Shown: one piece after another, positions 45,058 to 57,514 of the stretch
How the letters are laid out: each line of letters opens with the position of its first letter
Numbering within the stretch: position 1 is the stretch's first letter
Source of the DNA: Nelumbo lutea
Taxonomy: Eukaryota; Streptophyta; Magnoliopsida; Proteales; Nelumbonaceae
Direction: 5' to 3'
Length of the DNA stretch: 64,000 nt
Assembly (NCBI GenBank): GCA_022828595.1
Contig: JAKGHH010000002.1
Coordinates: forward strand, 37,728,222-37,792,221
Position numbers and translations under genes: made by a program
The notes under the pieces: generated by a model
Seen by the model: the letters and a program-made list of their open reading frames with translations, nothing else
Database searches by the model: none
Told to the model about the DNA's origin: nothing

Positions 45058-45363
45058 CATGGTTTTCAAAACCGGATCAGATCAGACGGTTGGACCGGAG
45101 AAATCGGGAACCGGTCACCTGACCTGTTCCATTTTCCTCCAAAACTGCTTTTTCCCCCAAAACAGTTGATTACGGTTAGTAAAGCGCTGAACCAGCTGGT
45201 TAATCGTTCGAATGGTTCGAATGATTTTGGCTGTTTTCCAATTTTTTAAATTTTTTATTTTTTGTTAGAACAGGTCGGCCATTTGGGTCGAACGGTCAGA
45301 CCATTCGAACCGATAACCAGACCCCTAACCGGTTCAATCACCGATTCGCTTTTTAAAACCATG
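45058..45363. mobile_element. hAT-like MITE nested in the right TIR
   Basis: Ends CATGGTTTTCAAAACCGG and the imperfect inverse GCTTTTTAAAACCATG. The flanks ATTCAAAG (45050-45057) and ATTCAGAG (45364-45371) form an 8-bp target duplication with one mismatch. It interrupts the TIR, whose two parts both match the uninterrupted TIR of copy B. Confidence 0.75.
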
Positions 45364-45578
45364 ATTCAGAGTTTTTCATAACCATGTTTAGATCATTGTT
45401 TTATATGGGCATTATGGTCAAAGAATTAGGGGATGACTGACATATCATGTCTTCGGAGTAGATGGGGGTTGCAGTGGTATTTTGGTTTTAGTTATGGGTT
45501 TCCGTAGTTGGATATTCTACATATAGGTGTTAGGAGGTTTTCTTTTTGTGAAGGGGGTTCAAAGTCATTTCCCCTCTT

Positions 45579-47440
45579 TTAAATGAGAGAGAGTGGATAT
45601 AGATTGGGGGGAGGTTCTAGGAATTGATTGGGGAGTGGAGTAACATGATACATTTCTAATGGCTTAGAGGAGATATTTTAGGAGAGAGATTCTAGGAATA
45701 TTTTTTAGATAGTTAGGTTGAGAATGGTGACATGGCTTAATGAGAGTGGTGGGAAGGAGAGAGGAGAGAAAGGAGAATGCAAGGTGGGGGTAATGGATAA
45801 AGGAGAGACATGTTGACATGGAGCGTCTTGTTATATAGTTTATTATTTTTTTTTTTTTAAATTAATATATACACAACCATTAATATTTTATTTCTATTAA
45901 AATCTTAGAAAAAATATATTTGAATTATTAAACTAATTATTTTATATTATTTTTTATAATTTTAAACATTAACAAATGAGGTCAACTAAAAATTTTATTC
46001 TTAAATGTTTAGTAATTAATATTTTTATTTTTATAAATAATAAATATATTATTATAAAATGAAAATTAAAATATCAATTAATAATTTACAAAATATTTCA
46101 AATTTATTAAAATATGTAAGATACATATCACATGTACATTAGTAATTTTTAATTTCTAAAATAATTATTTCATGATTAAAATTTTTATTTATTTAAATTA
46201 TCATTTTTATATCAATATAGATTCATTTATATTAAATTCTCTAATTTTCACATCTCGTATTTATTGTGGTGGGGCAAGTGATGCCAATGGAGCTCTACTT
46301 TTACTTCAAACATAATGAATCATTTGTTGTATGCTCAACCAAATAGTGGAATTTTTGTTTGTTTCGTTGGAACCAACATTGATTTTTAAGTTGGTTCGCT
46401 TTTGGATTTGGCTGATTCGGCTAATTCTCTGAAGCTAGCTACTAGCAGCTAGAATATGGAAAATTATATATGGATTTAGAAATATCATTCATTCATTATC
46501 GTAGCGTGAAGAACGGATGTTAATGAAAGAAAAGCTGAACCACATAAGTTGTTGATGTATTAATTGGGGTCAGTGATGTGAATGGAGCCACCCTCAATCA
46601 ATAAAAAAACTTACATGCATGAAGGAATTCTCTACCAATTAATGTCGGCACTAATTAATGGTCTTTGGGTAGCTGGAGCTGAATGGGTGGGGATTAAATA
46701 TTAGCTAGACAAAGTTTTTACCAAATAAAGTAAAAAAAAAATATCCATTTGTCTACAAGGTTGATATATGCTTAGTTTTGGTGAAGAGCAAAGTATGTAG
46801 TCTGATTACTAATGGCTCAGACTTTGATGCTAATATGGTATAAGTTTTGCTATCCCCACACTTATATCTCATGTGCTCAGTTCTACTAAATACCAGCTCA
46901 GTAGAAGACAGTTGACCTGGTCAATGGTGACAAAGACTACCTCAGGCCGGTCCCAGCATAGGTCCCGACAAAGACGAGAAGCATGAAGATGATTTTAAGG
47001 AAAAAGAGGTAGCTGTCCCTAGTCTATATTCAAAAAAAAATTAACGTAAGATACAAGGAAATCAAAGTGATGTACTGATAATTTGATACAACTCCACCTT
47101 GAATGAGATAAGGCGACATCATGGTGGGGACATATTAATAAATCCAAGGCCATGCTTCCACATCTCAATTCCAAGAATGAAGGAAGCCTAACTGGATTAG
47201 CCGTGAAGTCCTACGGCTACTGGATTATGTCATGCAGTTGGGTAGAAGAGGGTCACATGTAACTAGATGAACAATGTTGTGTCCTCTTTTAGTTCATGAG
47301 ATTACATCCTACTCATTTTTTCGACCTTCAGAATGGGAGAAAACACAGTTCAAGGATTCCTTCATATAATTGTGTGAAAAGAGGCACACTATTGGATTTT
47401 TAAAAAATTAACAAAATTTAGTCACATGTTGATGGATTGT
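45579..47440. other. Intergenic region, AT-rich, no gene seen
   Basis: 45840-46250 is very AT-rich. Two copies of the recurring module occur: GGGGCAAGTGATGCCAATGG near 46273 and GGGGTCAGTGATGTGAATGG near 46567. The rest has no recognisable coding sequence. Confidence 0.4.
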
Positions 47441-47451
47441 TAAAGGAGGGG

Positions 47452-47559
47452 AGGTCTTTATCAATTAATGTCATATGATGGGGGAGGTCTTCATCAAATA
47501 ATGTCATATGTTGGGGGAGGTCTTCATCAAATAATGTCATATGTTGGGGGAGGTCTTAG
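47452..47559. repeat. 33-bp minisatellite, about three copies
   Basis: Unit GGTCTTCATCAAATAATGTC plus ATATGTTGGGGGA. The first copy differs slightly and the last two are nearly identical. Confidence 0.9.
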
Positions 47560-48289
47560 TCCAATTTGAGAAGAGAGTGGAAGTTTTAATATTTTAGAGA
47601 AAAAGCCTAAGTTGGCTCCGTTCGTTTTCACTTACTTAGGTAAATGAATTTATCTAGAAAAATATTTTTCAAGTAAAACTTGTCTGGGTAAGTTCGATTC
47701 CAATGTTCTTGTGTGATATACGCTACTTACCCAAGTAAAAAGAGAGGTAGGAGGGAGGAGCATTATCAGAGCACGAGTAAATTGCTTATCCACCCTCCAA
47801 GAGAATATTAGTTGTTGAGATAATAGGTACTCTCCGTTATCTCAACTTACCATGGGACTCAATATAGTAACATGTGAATGTAGACATGTGTGGTCAATTG
47901 CCTATTTAACCAGTTTACTCCTTGCTAAATACAATAGATGAATAGGGCCTAATAAAAAAAGGAAGTTTATGATTATGGGCATATAGACTTGGGAAATTAA
48001 AGTAAAATAAATAGATTTTAAAGGTGATGTAAACTCTTAGTTTGAGAGATATCATTTAATTCCCTAAACTACACAATCCAACTAAAGTGTATTTGAAAAT
48101 GTTTACTTGCATGTTACATCAAAATTTAAACAAATGACATTAAAGGAGTTATACTTATCATGCATTAAATACTATGACATCATTAAAAATACCATCAAAT
48201 TATATTGTTGTATCACTGGTTTGTTCATAATAAACCTGATAAGTGATTTTGACTCTTTTACACAAAAGGAAAAAGTGCTCTCACACATA
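47560..48289. other. Intergenic region, no gene seen
   Basis: 47615-47745 has ACTTACTTAGGTAA and CTACTTACCCAAGTAA words like those at 34.05-34.28 kb, probably a decayed MITE. A short ORF at 48107 has no family resemblance. Confidence 0.35.
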
Positions 48290-49550
48290 GTGGTAGTAAG
48301 CGAAACCTACCACATCCGGGAGATACCCTAGTCGTATACCATCAATTAAAACCACTTCCATTTTTTCTAGTTGCCGCACTTTACACAAAGAAGCTATGGA
48401 GATAGACCTGCCGCACTTTACATCAAGACAATGGGAGATGGAGCTTTCTCATAAGACACAATTGCAAGACTTTAAAACCATAAAATTAGAGAAGTTCAAG
48501 TTGTTCGTTAACGGTGATAGAACCCAAGCTGCTAAGTCTCTCTTCTTTTTTTCTTCATCTCAATAACATTTCAAATGTAATAAAGTTATTAATTGAAAAG
48601 CTTTTGAAACTTGTCACAGGGAAAGAAGGAATATTGGAGGAAGAAATTCGTCCGTTTGGTTCATAATTGGAATTGGAATCAGAATGGTCATTGTCTTGGT
48701 TCAGACAGAAATAGGAATGGGAATTAGAATTAGCAGAAATGGGATTTCACTCCCAAGGGAGGGTCAGGGAATGGCCATTCCTTCAAATGAGGGAGTGCCA
48801 TTTAACAGGAATGGAAATGAGATTCTGATTTCATCCAACTAGACATGTCATGGGCCAGGCTCGAGTTTGGCTTTGCCTCTTTATCAACAAAAAATGTACA
48901 AACCCGAGCCCGAACTCAACCCAACCATCGCGCCTAAATCTTGAGCTCTTGAAACCTAATTTGTACTTATTTTCAGTGTATTTTATAAACTAATGTTATA
49001 TAAATTTAGTAATAATTTAATAAATTAATAAACTATTTTTTTATTTGCTAATAGTAAATTAATGTTTAATAATAATTTAACAAACAAATATATATTATAT
49101 ATATATAACATAAATGCTTCTTATTATACGTAATAGTATCGGGCTGGGCTCGAGCCCAGGCCAGGTTTATTTGAGAATTATATGATTTTTCCAACAAGTC
49201 ATGGTATTTACTTTGGTCACTCTTGATAGAATTTTATGATCAAACATAACATTAAATACTTTTTCTTCAACTATGACTTTTCAATGGATGTTTAAAATTG
49301 ATTTTTCACAATTGAAGATTCGTAACCTATTTTTTCTATTTTCAGACGTTACATCTATTTACTTACTCTCAAAATTGAAAAAAGGCCACAAAATTGAAAG
49401 CTCATAATTAAATATTCCACAAGCTACATCTATTTAGTCACTCTCAAGTTAGAAACAAAGAACTTTCCATTAATTTCATTCTCATCTTTCACATCTCATA
49501 TTTAATATAATGGGGCCGAGTGATGATAATGTAGCTCTATGTTCACAAAA
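48290..49550. repeat. Segmental duplicate of 5.53-6.46 kb
   Basis: Collinear with 5530-6460, including the MITE-like block and the CATGGGCCAGGCTCGAG segment, which here continues into an AT-rich stretch and the reverse motif GGGCTCGAGCCCAGGCCAGG near 49146. It ends in the recurring module near 49512. Confidence 0.75.
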
Positions 49551-52006
49551 AGAGGAGGGGGCAGACTAGTCTAAGACAACTTCATATTTTTGCAGTTTCT
49601 GATTCTCTCTGCATCATTTTATCTCCCAATTTGACCTTAGCTATTTGAGACTAATATAGATTAATTTTTCCTCTGACATGTTCCCGGATTGAATGGTTCA
49701 ACCAGCCGGGTCAACTGGTAAAGCATAAACTCTATGAAGCACGTCTAAAACTGATCATATTGAAAACTCTCAATCTGAATTAATAATTAGGTGGCAAATT
49801 GCATTGGGGCTGTTATGTAGCTTTATACCGACTGTTTTGGCACATCTGGATCGAATATTATACTGCATAACGTGCTGAGGATGCTAAGAATTATACAGTG
49901 ACCGGGGCCCACAAATTGCTACGTGTACCCCATAATTGAAGACTTAGAACTGTTTTTATCCCTAGCACCAAAACACTAAAGCCTGATTTTTCCAACAAGT
50001 CACCCAATATTTACTTTGGTCACTTTCGACTTACAATTTTATGATCAAACATAACGTTAAATACTTTTTCTCCAACTATGACTTTTCAATGGAGGTTTAA
50101 AATTGATTTTTCCACAGTTGAAGATTTGTAACCTATTTGTCTTTTTCCACACGTTACATCTATTTACTCACTCTCAAAATAAAAAAAAGACCACAAAATT
50201 GAAGATTTGGAATTAATTTTTCCACAATCTACATCTATTTTGGTACTCTCAACCTAGTAGTAGAGAACTTTCCACCAATTTCACTCTCATCTTTCATATG
50301 ATCATATCTCATATTTAGAGTAGTGGGGTCCAGCGATGCGAATGGAGCTCTACGTTTACTTCAAACATAATGGATATCATGAATTGAATTCGGATAACAA
50401 TTGGATTTTGAAAAGTAAATTACACTAAAAATTAATTAAAGTGCCTTCATGTTGAATATCATGAATTGAAAATAGCGTCAAAGAAATTAATTCCCGGATC
50501 CATCCGAGCAGATAGCATGACACTATACTTTGAGAGGTCTTCCCTATCAGATAGTGTTGTGATTATTATGGGCCGAGAGGTAAAGTATAAGAGACCATTA
50601 AGGGCTAATTACTTGATGGGCTTTATCTTACTTAAGTCAATTATCATTGGGTATTTATAGGATGGCTGGATTCAAAGATCGTTTAAGTGTAAATGTTGGG
50701 CCTATATTGAGCCCATAGTGATGTACTTAGGGTTCACTATGTTTAGCATTGAATTCGGCCAAGGCTTTTCACAGAGGCTGGGTTGGACCCACGTGGACTT
50801 ATGTGAGGTCATTGTGGGGTCCCGTGCCATACAAATTAGCCCTAAGTTGGCCATACAACACCTTTTGGTTGTGATCCTTATAGCTGATGAACCTAAGGCC
50901 CAAAATTAATATGATTAATTAAACTGTCACATGTCATGTGACATGGGGTGAATCTGGGTATGGAGCATCAAATCTTATAAGTAGACATGGTATATATCTA
51001 ATTAGAGTCCATATTTGTTTTAAATCTGGATTATTTCCTAATTAGATTTGAAGATAGTTCCATAAGAGATTATAAAAGAGGAGGGGGCAGACCAGTCTAA
51101 GACAACTTCATATTTTTGCAATTTTCTGGTTTTCTTTGCACCCTTTTATCTCCCAATTTTTTCTCAGTTTGACCTTAGCTATATGAGACTGATATAAATA
51201 AGTTTTCCCTCTGACCAGTTCCCGGATTGAATGGCTCAACCATCCGGGTCAACTAGTAAAGCATAAACTCTATGAAGCACATCTAAAGCTGATCATATTG
51301 AAAACTCTCAATCTGAATTAATGATTAGGTGGCAAATTGCATTGGGGTTGTTGTTATGTAGCTTTATACTGACTGTTCTAGCACATCTGGATCTAATATT
51401 ATACAGCATAACATAGTGAAGATGCTAAGAATTATACAGTGAATGGAGCCCACAAATTGCTACGTGTACCCCATAATTGAAGACTTAGAACTGTTTTTAT
51501 CCCTAGCACCAAAACACTAAAGCCTGATTTTTCCAACAAGTCACAGAATATTTACTTTGGTCACTCTCGACTTAGAATTTTATGATCGAACATAACGTTA
51601 AATGCTTTTTCTCCAACTATGACTTTTCAATGGAGGTTTAAAATTGAGTTTTCCACAATTGAAGATTTGTAACCTATTTTTCTTTTTCCACACGTTACAT
51701 CTATTTACTTACTCTCAAAATTAAAAAAAAAAAAGACCACAAAATTGAAGACTTGGAATTAATTTTTCCACAATCTACATCTATGTTATTACTCTCAACC
51801 TAGTAATAGAAAACTTTCCACCAATTTCACACTCATCTTTCATATGATCATATCTCATATTTAGTGTAGTGGGGTCCAGCGATGCGAATGGAGTTCTACC
51901 TTTACTTCAAACATATGAATTAAAGTGCCTTCTTATTGAATATTATATCTTAAAGTGCCTTCTTATTGAATATCATGAATTGAAAATAACTTCAAACAAA
52001 TTAATT
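49551..52006. repeat. Tandem duplication, about 1.53-kb unit, upstream of gene C
   Basis: Unit 1 is 49551-51076 and unit 2 is 51077 to about 52006. Both begin AGAGGAGGGGGCAGAC and contain TTCCCGGATTGAATGG (49681 and 51219), ATAATTGAAGACTTAGAACT, and the module GGGGTCCAGCGATGCGAATG. The second unit then passes into the proximal upstream region of gene C. The same sequence occurs once more at 7.68-8.5 kb. No gene is recognised. Confidence 0.8.
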
Positions 52007-52970
52007 TGGGTTTGACTGTATAATTGATCATTATTGGTTGGTTAGATGAATTAAGCATCTTTGAACTTTCCTTTTAACTAAAATGCCCGTATTTCTTAAT
52101 TTAATCTTCTTTATTATAAGGGTAAAAGTATAATTTGAATTACAATTTAGGCTTCATATCCCAATTAAATTAAATAGGAGGGAAAGCCCAGCATGAGACA
52201 TAATTGACCTGGTCACAAACACCACATATTCTAATTAAAGACCCAAACTATATATCTTGATTTTTTCACAAGTCACATCTACTTTGATCATTCTCGACTT
52301 GGAATTTTACGATCAAACATAACATCAAATACTTTTCTGCAACTATATATGATTGTTGAACGATTGCCTTTTAAAATTTATTTTCCCACAGTTAAAGACT
52401 TTGATCTAATATTATTTTTTCACATTTTCCCTCAAAAAATATTTTTCACATTTTACATTTATTTACTTACTCTCAAAATTCACAATTGAAGACTTAGGAA
52501 TTAATTTTTCCAAAAGATACATCTACTTTGTCACTCTCAACTTAAAAAATAGTGTATGACTTGAGCGATGGAGTACAGGGAAAACGAAAGAATTAAATTT
52601 ATGGAATCCATCCTTAAAACAAACAAGAGTTTTAGGATGCATGCAAATGCAAGTGCCCACATCCAAAGATCCAACTGACAGAAACGTAATCATAAAATTT
52701 GAAACTTACGTTAGTGTCCATGTACCGTGTTTTTAAGGACACTTGCATTCAAAATTTATAAGAATTGGAAGCCTTAATACGACATTACGTTGACTTAAAA
52801 TGACGTTACATTGACTTAAAAGTCATCCAATGTTAATAAATATTTACTTGGTTGAGGTGCAATTAATGCTTGACCTGTGCTAAAAGCATATTATCTAATT
52901 AATTGATGGTGATTTGCCAATAGCTCAACACCAAGTCTTTCTTATCAACAGTTTAATTTGCTCCCACGAT

Positions 52971-52983
52971 TTATATATATAAC
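52971..52983 (+). promoter_or_regulatory. TATA box of gene C
   Basis: TTATATATATAACTCCCC about 135 bp before the ATG at 53114, followed by a C/T-rich start area (CATTTCATTTCTCCCTCTCC). A shared distal motif GATTTGCCAATAGCTC lies near 52910. Confidence 0.65.
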
Positions 52984-53113
52984 TCCCCATGCATCTATCG
53001 ATCATCCATTTCATTTCTCCCTCTCCTACAGCGCGCCTAAACCCACGCACCTTTGCATTAATTATTCCATACTCAGGTTGCAACTAGCTATCTCCACAAA
53101 CAATTAACTTAAT

Positions 53114-56100
53114 ATGGCTCAGTCGTCCTCCTTCTCATCCCTACCATCTCAGCTAATATCCGTGTCCCTCACTCTCATTTTGATTTTGTTGCTTTCACTC
53201 TTTCCAAAATTTAACTCTTTTGTCATGCCAGAAGAAGCCATAGCTCTTCTTCAATGGAAATCCAGTCTTCCTAATCAAACCAAAACTCTTCTCTCTTCCT
53301 GGATACCACTAGTTGGTCATTCCACCAACTCTTCTTCTCACTACGACATATGCAATTGGGTTGGTATTACTTGCAATAGTCCAGCTGCTGGAAGAGTTAA
53401 GCAGATAACACTATCGAGTATGGGCTTGCAAGGTATGCTTCATAACTTCAACTTCTCATCCTTTCCCCACCTTGTCCGTTTTAATCTTTTCAACAATACA
53501 CTTTTTGGTATCATTCCCTCCCACATTGGCACTCTCTCCAAACTCAATTACCTTGATTTGTCTTTCAATAAGTTCTTTGGAAATATTCCATCAGAAATAG
53601 GAAAATTAAGGTATCTTACCGATTTATATTTAAACTCCAATAACCTCAGTGGCTCCATCCCCGCATCTTTAGGTAATCTAAGCAGCCTAACCACTCTCTA
53701 CCTTTATGAAAATAAACTTTCAGGTCCCATTCCTCAAGAGTTGGGAATTTTGAAACATCTCACTGATTTATCATTGTCTACTAATAACCTCAGTGGCTCC
53801 ATCCCCACATCTTTAGGTAATCTAAGCAGCCTAACCACTCTCTACTTTTATGAAAATCAACTTTCAGGTCCCATTCCTCAAGAGATAGGAAATTTGAAGC
53901 ATCTCATTGATTTAGAATTGTTTGCTAATAACCTCAGTGGCTCCATCCCCGCATCTTTAGGTAATCTAAGCAGCCTAACCATTCTCTACCTTTTCAAAAA
54001 TCAACTTTCAGGTTTCATCCCTCAAGAAATAGGAAATTTGAAACATCCAACTGATTTATCATTGTCTACTAATAACCTCAGTGGCTCCATCCCCGCATCT
54101 TTAGGTAATCTAAGCAGCCTAACCACTCTCTACCTTTATGAAAATCAACTTTCAGGTCCCATTCCTCAAGAGTTGGGAAATTTGAAGCATCTCATTGCCT
54201 TACAATTGTGTACTAATAATCTTATTGGTTCCATTCCCGCATCTTTAGGTAATCTGAGCAATCTAATCAATCTCTACCTTGATGAAAATCAACTTTCAGG
54301 TCCCATTCCCCGAGAGATAGGAAATTTGAAGCATCTCATTGATTTACAAATGTCTACTAATAACCTCAGTGGCTCCATCCCCGCATCTTTAGGTAATCTA
54401 AGCAGCCTAACCACTCTCTACCTTGGTAAAAATCAACTTTCAGGTCCCATTCCTCAAGAGATAGGAAATTTGAAGCACCTCATTAATTTAGCATTGTCTT
54501 TCAATAACCTTAGTGGTTTTATCCCTGCCTCCTTAAGTAATCTAAGCAGCCTAACCACTCTCTACCTTGGTGAAAATCAACTTTCAGGTCCCATTCCACA
54601 AGAGATAGGAAATTTGAAGTATCTCACTAATTTATCATTGCATACTAATGACCTTAGTGGTTTTATCCCTGCCTCCTTAGGTAATCTGAGCAATTTAACC
54701 AATCTCTACCTTTATGAAAATCAATTTTCAGGTCCCATTCCTTAAGAGATAGGAAATTTGAAGCATCTCATTTATTTATCATTGAGATTGAGTGACAACA
54801 AACTTTCTGGTCAATTGCCCTCAGAATTTGGAAGGTTGTATAACCTAGAAACTCTCGACCTGTCAACAAACTATTTGAGTGGTCCAATACCCAAAGAAAT
54901 AGGGGATTGCGTGAATCTGTTATACTTGAATCTGCGTGGAAACAAATTTGATGGAAGCATCCCCTTTGAAATTGGCAATTTGGTTTTCTTGCAACGTTTA
55001 TTGGACCTCAGTGATAATAAACTCAGTGGGGAGATCCCCTACCAACTTGGGAAACTACACAGCTTGGAAAGTTTAAATCTTTCTCACAATACTCTCTCTG
55101 GTTCCATTCCTTCCTCATTTAGTGATTTGATCAGTTTGGAATCCATTGATATATCATTCAATGAGTTGGAAGGTCCCCTGCCTAACAATAGAGCCTTTCA
55201 AGATGCTCCATTAGAAGCACTAAGGAATAACAAAGCATTGTGTGGCAATGCAAGTGGCCTACAACCATGTGCGCAATCTATAGAAACGAAATCTGAAATG
55301 GGAAACAAAGTGTGGATCATTAGCATACTCTCTGTTTTTTGTATGATACTTCTTCTGTTGGCATTTCTTGGAATTATTTCTGGTTTTCATCATCAGAAGC
55401 AGAGAAATATTGGGGATCAAAACAAAGAAACAACAGACGGTGAAGATCTATTTCAGATATGGAATCATGATGGAAGAATGGTTTACCGAGATATCATTGA
55501 AGCAGTAGAAAATTTTGATGAAAAATATTGTATTGGTATCGGAGGATACGGAAGGGTGTATAGAGCAGAGTTGCGAACTGGTCATGTGGTAGCCATCAAG
55601 AAGCTTCATCAAGCATTAAATGAAGATGAAGATGAAGATGGAATGGTTGATCTAAAATCTTTCCAAAATGAGATTCAGGCATTAACAGAAATCCGACACC
55701 GCAATATTGTGAAACTCTACGGTTTCTGTTCACATGCTCGATATTCATTTTTGGTTTATGAATATTTAGAGAGAGGGTTAGTAATTTGGAGAAAGCAGTG
55801 GAACTCGATTGGACTAAGAGGTTGAATGTAATTAAAGGTATTGCTGGCGCTTTGTCTTACATGCACCATGATTGCATACCACCAATTGTGCATCGGGATT
55901 TATCAAGTAACAATATTTTGTTAAATCGGGAATATGAAGCACATATCTCTTCTTTCGGCACATCTAGACTTCTCAAGCCTGATTCATCCAACTGGACTTC
56001 ACTTGCTGGGACTTATGGATATATGGCTCCAGGTAATTTTTTTTATTTTTTAATTCTATATTAGAAATAGTTTTTTCTTGTCTATTGGAATCGTGATTTG

Positions 56101-56480
56101 ACTATTGTATTGCATGTAGAGCTTGCTTATACAAGAAAGGCGACTGAAAAATGTGATGTGTATGGCTTTGGGGTGCTAACACTAGAGGTGATAATGGGAC
56201 GGCATCCAACAGAACTTATTGCTTACATATTGGAATCATCACCATCATCTTCTTCTTCAAAAGCTGTTTTATTGAAAGATATCTTGGATCAACGGCTCTC
56301 ATTTCCCATGCAGAGGAAGTGCTCCATGTTGTTAAGCTAGCATTGGCATGCTTAAATGTTAATCCACAATCTCGACCTACCATGCAACGTATATCTCATG
56401 AGCTTATGACCTGCAAGCCATCATCTCCAGATCGGTTTCAAGAAATTACATTAATTGGACCAACTGTTGATGGTTTGTGA
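53114..56480 (+). pseudogene. LRR receptor-like kinase gene C (MIK2-like), nearly full length but broken
   Basis: Plasma-membrane receptor kinase: signal peptide, LRRNT cap (ICNWVGITC), about 22 LRRs, transmembrane segment (SILSVFCMILLLLAFLGI, about 55320-55375), kinase. P-loop GIGGYGRVYRAEL, lysine in VVAIKKL, catalytic loop IVHRDLSSNN. Exon 1 ends at 56032 (YGYMAPG), an 87-bp intron follows, and exon 2 starts at 56120 ([18 protein letters not shown]). Lesions: CAA-to-TAA stop at 54743-54745; a 16-bp deletion near 55778 relative to copy D, shifting frame; DFG changed to SFG at 55951-55959; a 13-bp deletion near 56310 that removes LPQV, between short TGC repeats. The reading can still be followed to the stop at 56478-56480. 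Only a truncated LRR product of 543 residues is possible without readthrough. Confidence 0.92.
56033..56119 (+). other. Kinase-domain intron of gene C
   Basis: GTAATTTTTT...CATGTAG, phase 1, splitting the Glu codon of the APE motif (MAP-E-LAY). The same position is used in copy D (62112-62195) and the acceptor side is kept in copy E. Confidence 0.85.
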
Positions 56481-56807
56481 GACACATACAGTTTTGGTTG
56501 CGAATGACATAACTGGTGCGTGATGAGATGGCATATAGCCAGCAGTGGACTAAACTTTCTTTATCCTCTTCTTTCATCACCATCTTCATCACTTGGGTAG
56601 AGAGCAAGCTTTGTATGCGTTGGGTTTGAGGCAAGGCCGACTGAGTCGACCCCTGTGTTAGATGATTTTCCTTTTGATTATTGTTAATGAAGTTTGAAGG
56701 TGGCCACCTTCCAACTAGAGTAGTGTTTGGGGTTTGTCTCTTAGCTATCATGCTTTTTCTTGTACTCATTTTTATTAGTCTTTTCCATTAATGTAACATT
56801 TGAATAC

Positions 56808-56813
56808 AATAAA
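56808..56813 (+). terminator. Polyadenylation signal of gene C
   Basis: AATAAA about 330 bp after the stop, in GAATACAATAAAGTTCC. The paralogous flank near 11805 has AGTAAA. Confidence 0.45.
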
Positions 56814-56880
56814 GTTCCATTTCCTTGCTTGTCTCATTTGCTTCACTCCATCTCAGAAATCATTTTTTGATCGTACAGTT

Positions 56881-57514
56881 TGGATATCAAAGGGGCATGA
56901 ATGTCAGATTTTGTGGCTTCACTCCATCTCATAATTCTGACATAGTTTTCTTAACTAATAGTAAATTAACAATTACTTAACATAATTAGCATACTAAACT
57001 TAGTAACTCAATTTGATTTAGTCGATTTCTTTAATTACTTTATTTACCTATATTAATTTACTTAATTAGCAGTAATTTAATCAACTTATTTACTTTAACA
57101 AGCTTTGATTATTTAATTACTCTATTTACTTAACGAATTAATCATTTCACATAATTGGATTAATTTACTTAATTATCATAATTTATTTAATTAACTTTAA
57201 GCCATCATACACCATTGAAATAATTTGCTTAATTAACCTTATTAAAGTGGCCTTTCCAAATGTATGCTTAACGTGGCGTTTCCATCAGAGTTTGAGGGTA
57301 AACATGACAGGCCCCTTTTCTATGAATATCTATCTACATGCAAATTTAGATTGGACTCCAACCATACTCAGATATTGAATTCCATTGATAAATTAAACCA
57401 GAACATCAAAATAGTATATATTATTAATATAATCGAGTAAAATACAAGCATTGGGGCTGTTTTTATGTAGCTTTACTGACTGCTTTAGTACGTCTCGACC
57501 AAATATATTTAATT
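56881..57514. other. AT-rich intergenic region, no gene seen
   Basis: Repeated TTTACTTAATTA-like words (also at 29.6 and 41.05 kb) and a CATTGGGGCTGTTTTTATGT piece of the upstream module near 57450. Confidence 0.4.

Larger units (their letters stand above)
42803..45578 (+). mobile_element. Long-TIR DNA element, copy A: tandem array plus complete right TIR
   Basis: Left part: only the innermost TIR piece remains (ACATTTTGGTTGCCACCATT near 42811). Then comes the GC-rich tandem array (about 42850-44560), an AT-rich inner segment, and the right TIR (about 44760-45578), ending GTCATTTCCCCTCTTTT. The right TIR is the reverse complement of 23181-23695 and of 59203-59720. A 306-bp hAT MITE is nested in it. 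No transposase is present. Long TIRs with such ends suggest a non-autonomous Mutator-like element, but the target duplication cannot be tested because the outer left end is missing. Confidence 0.75.
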
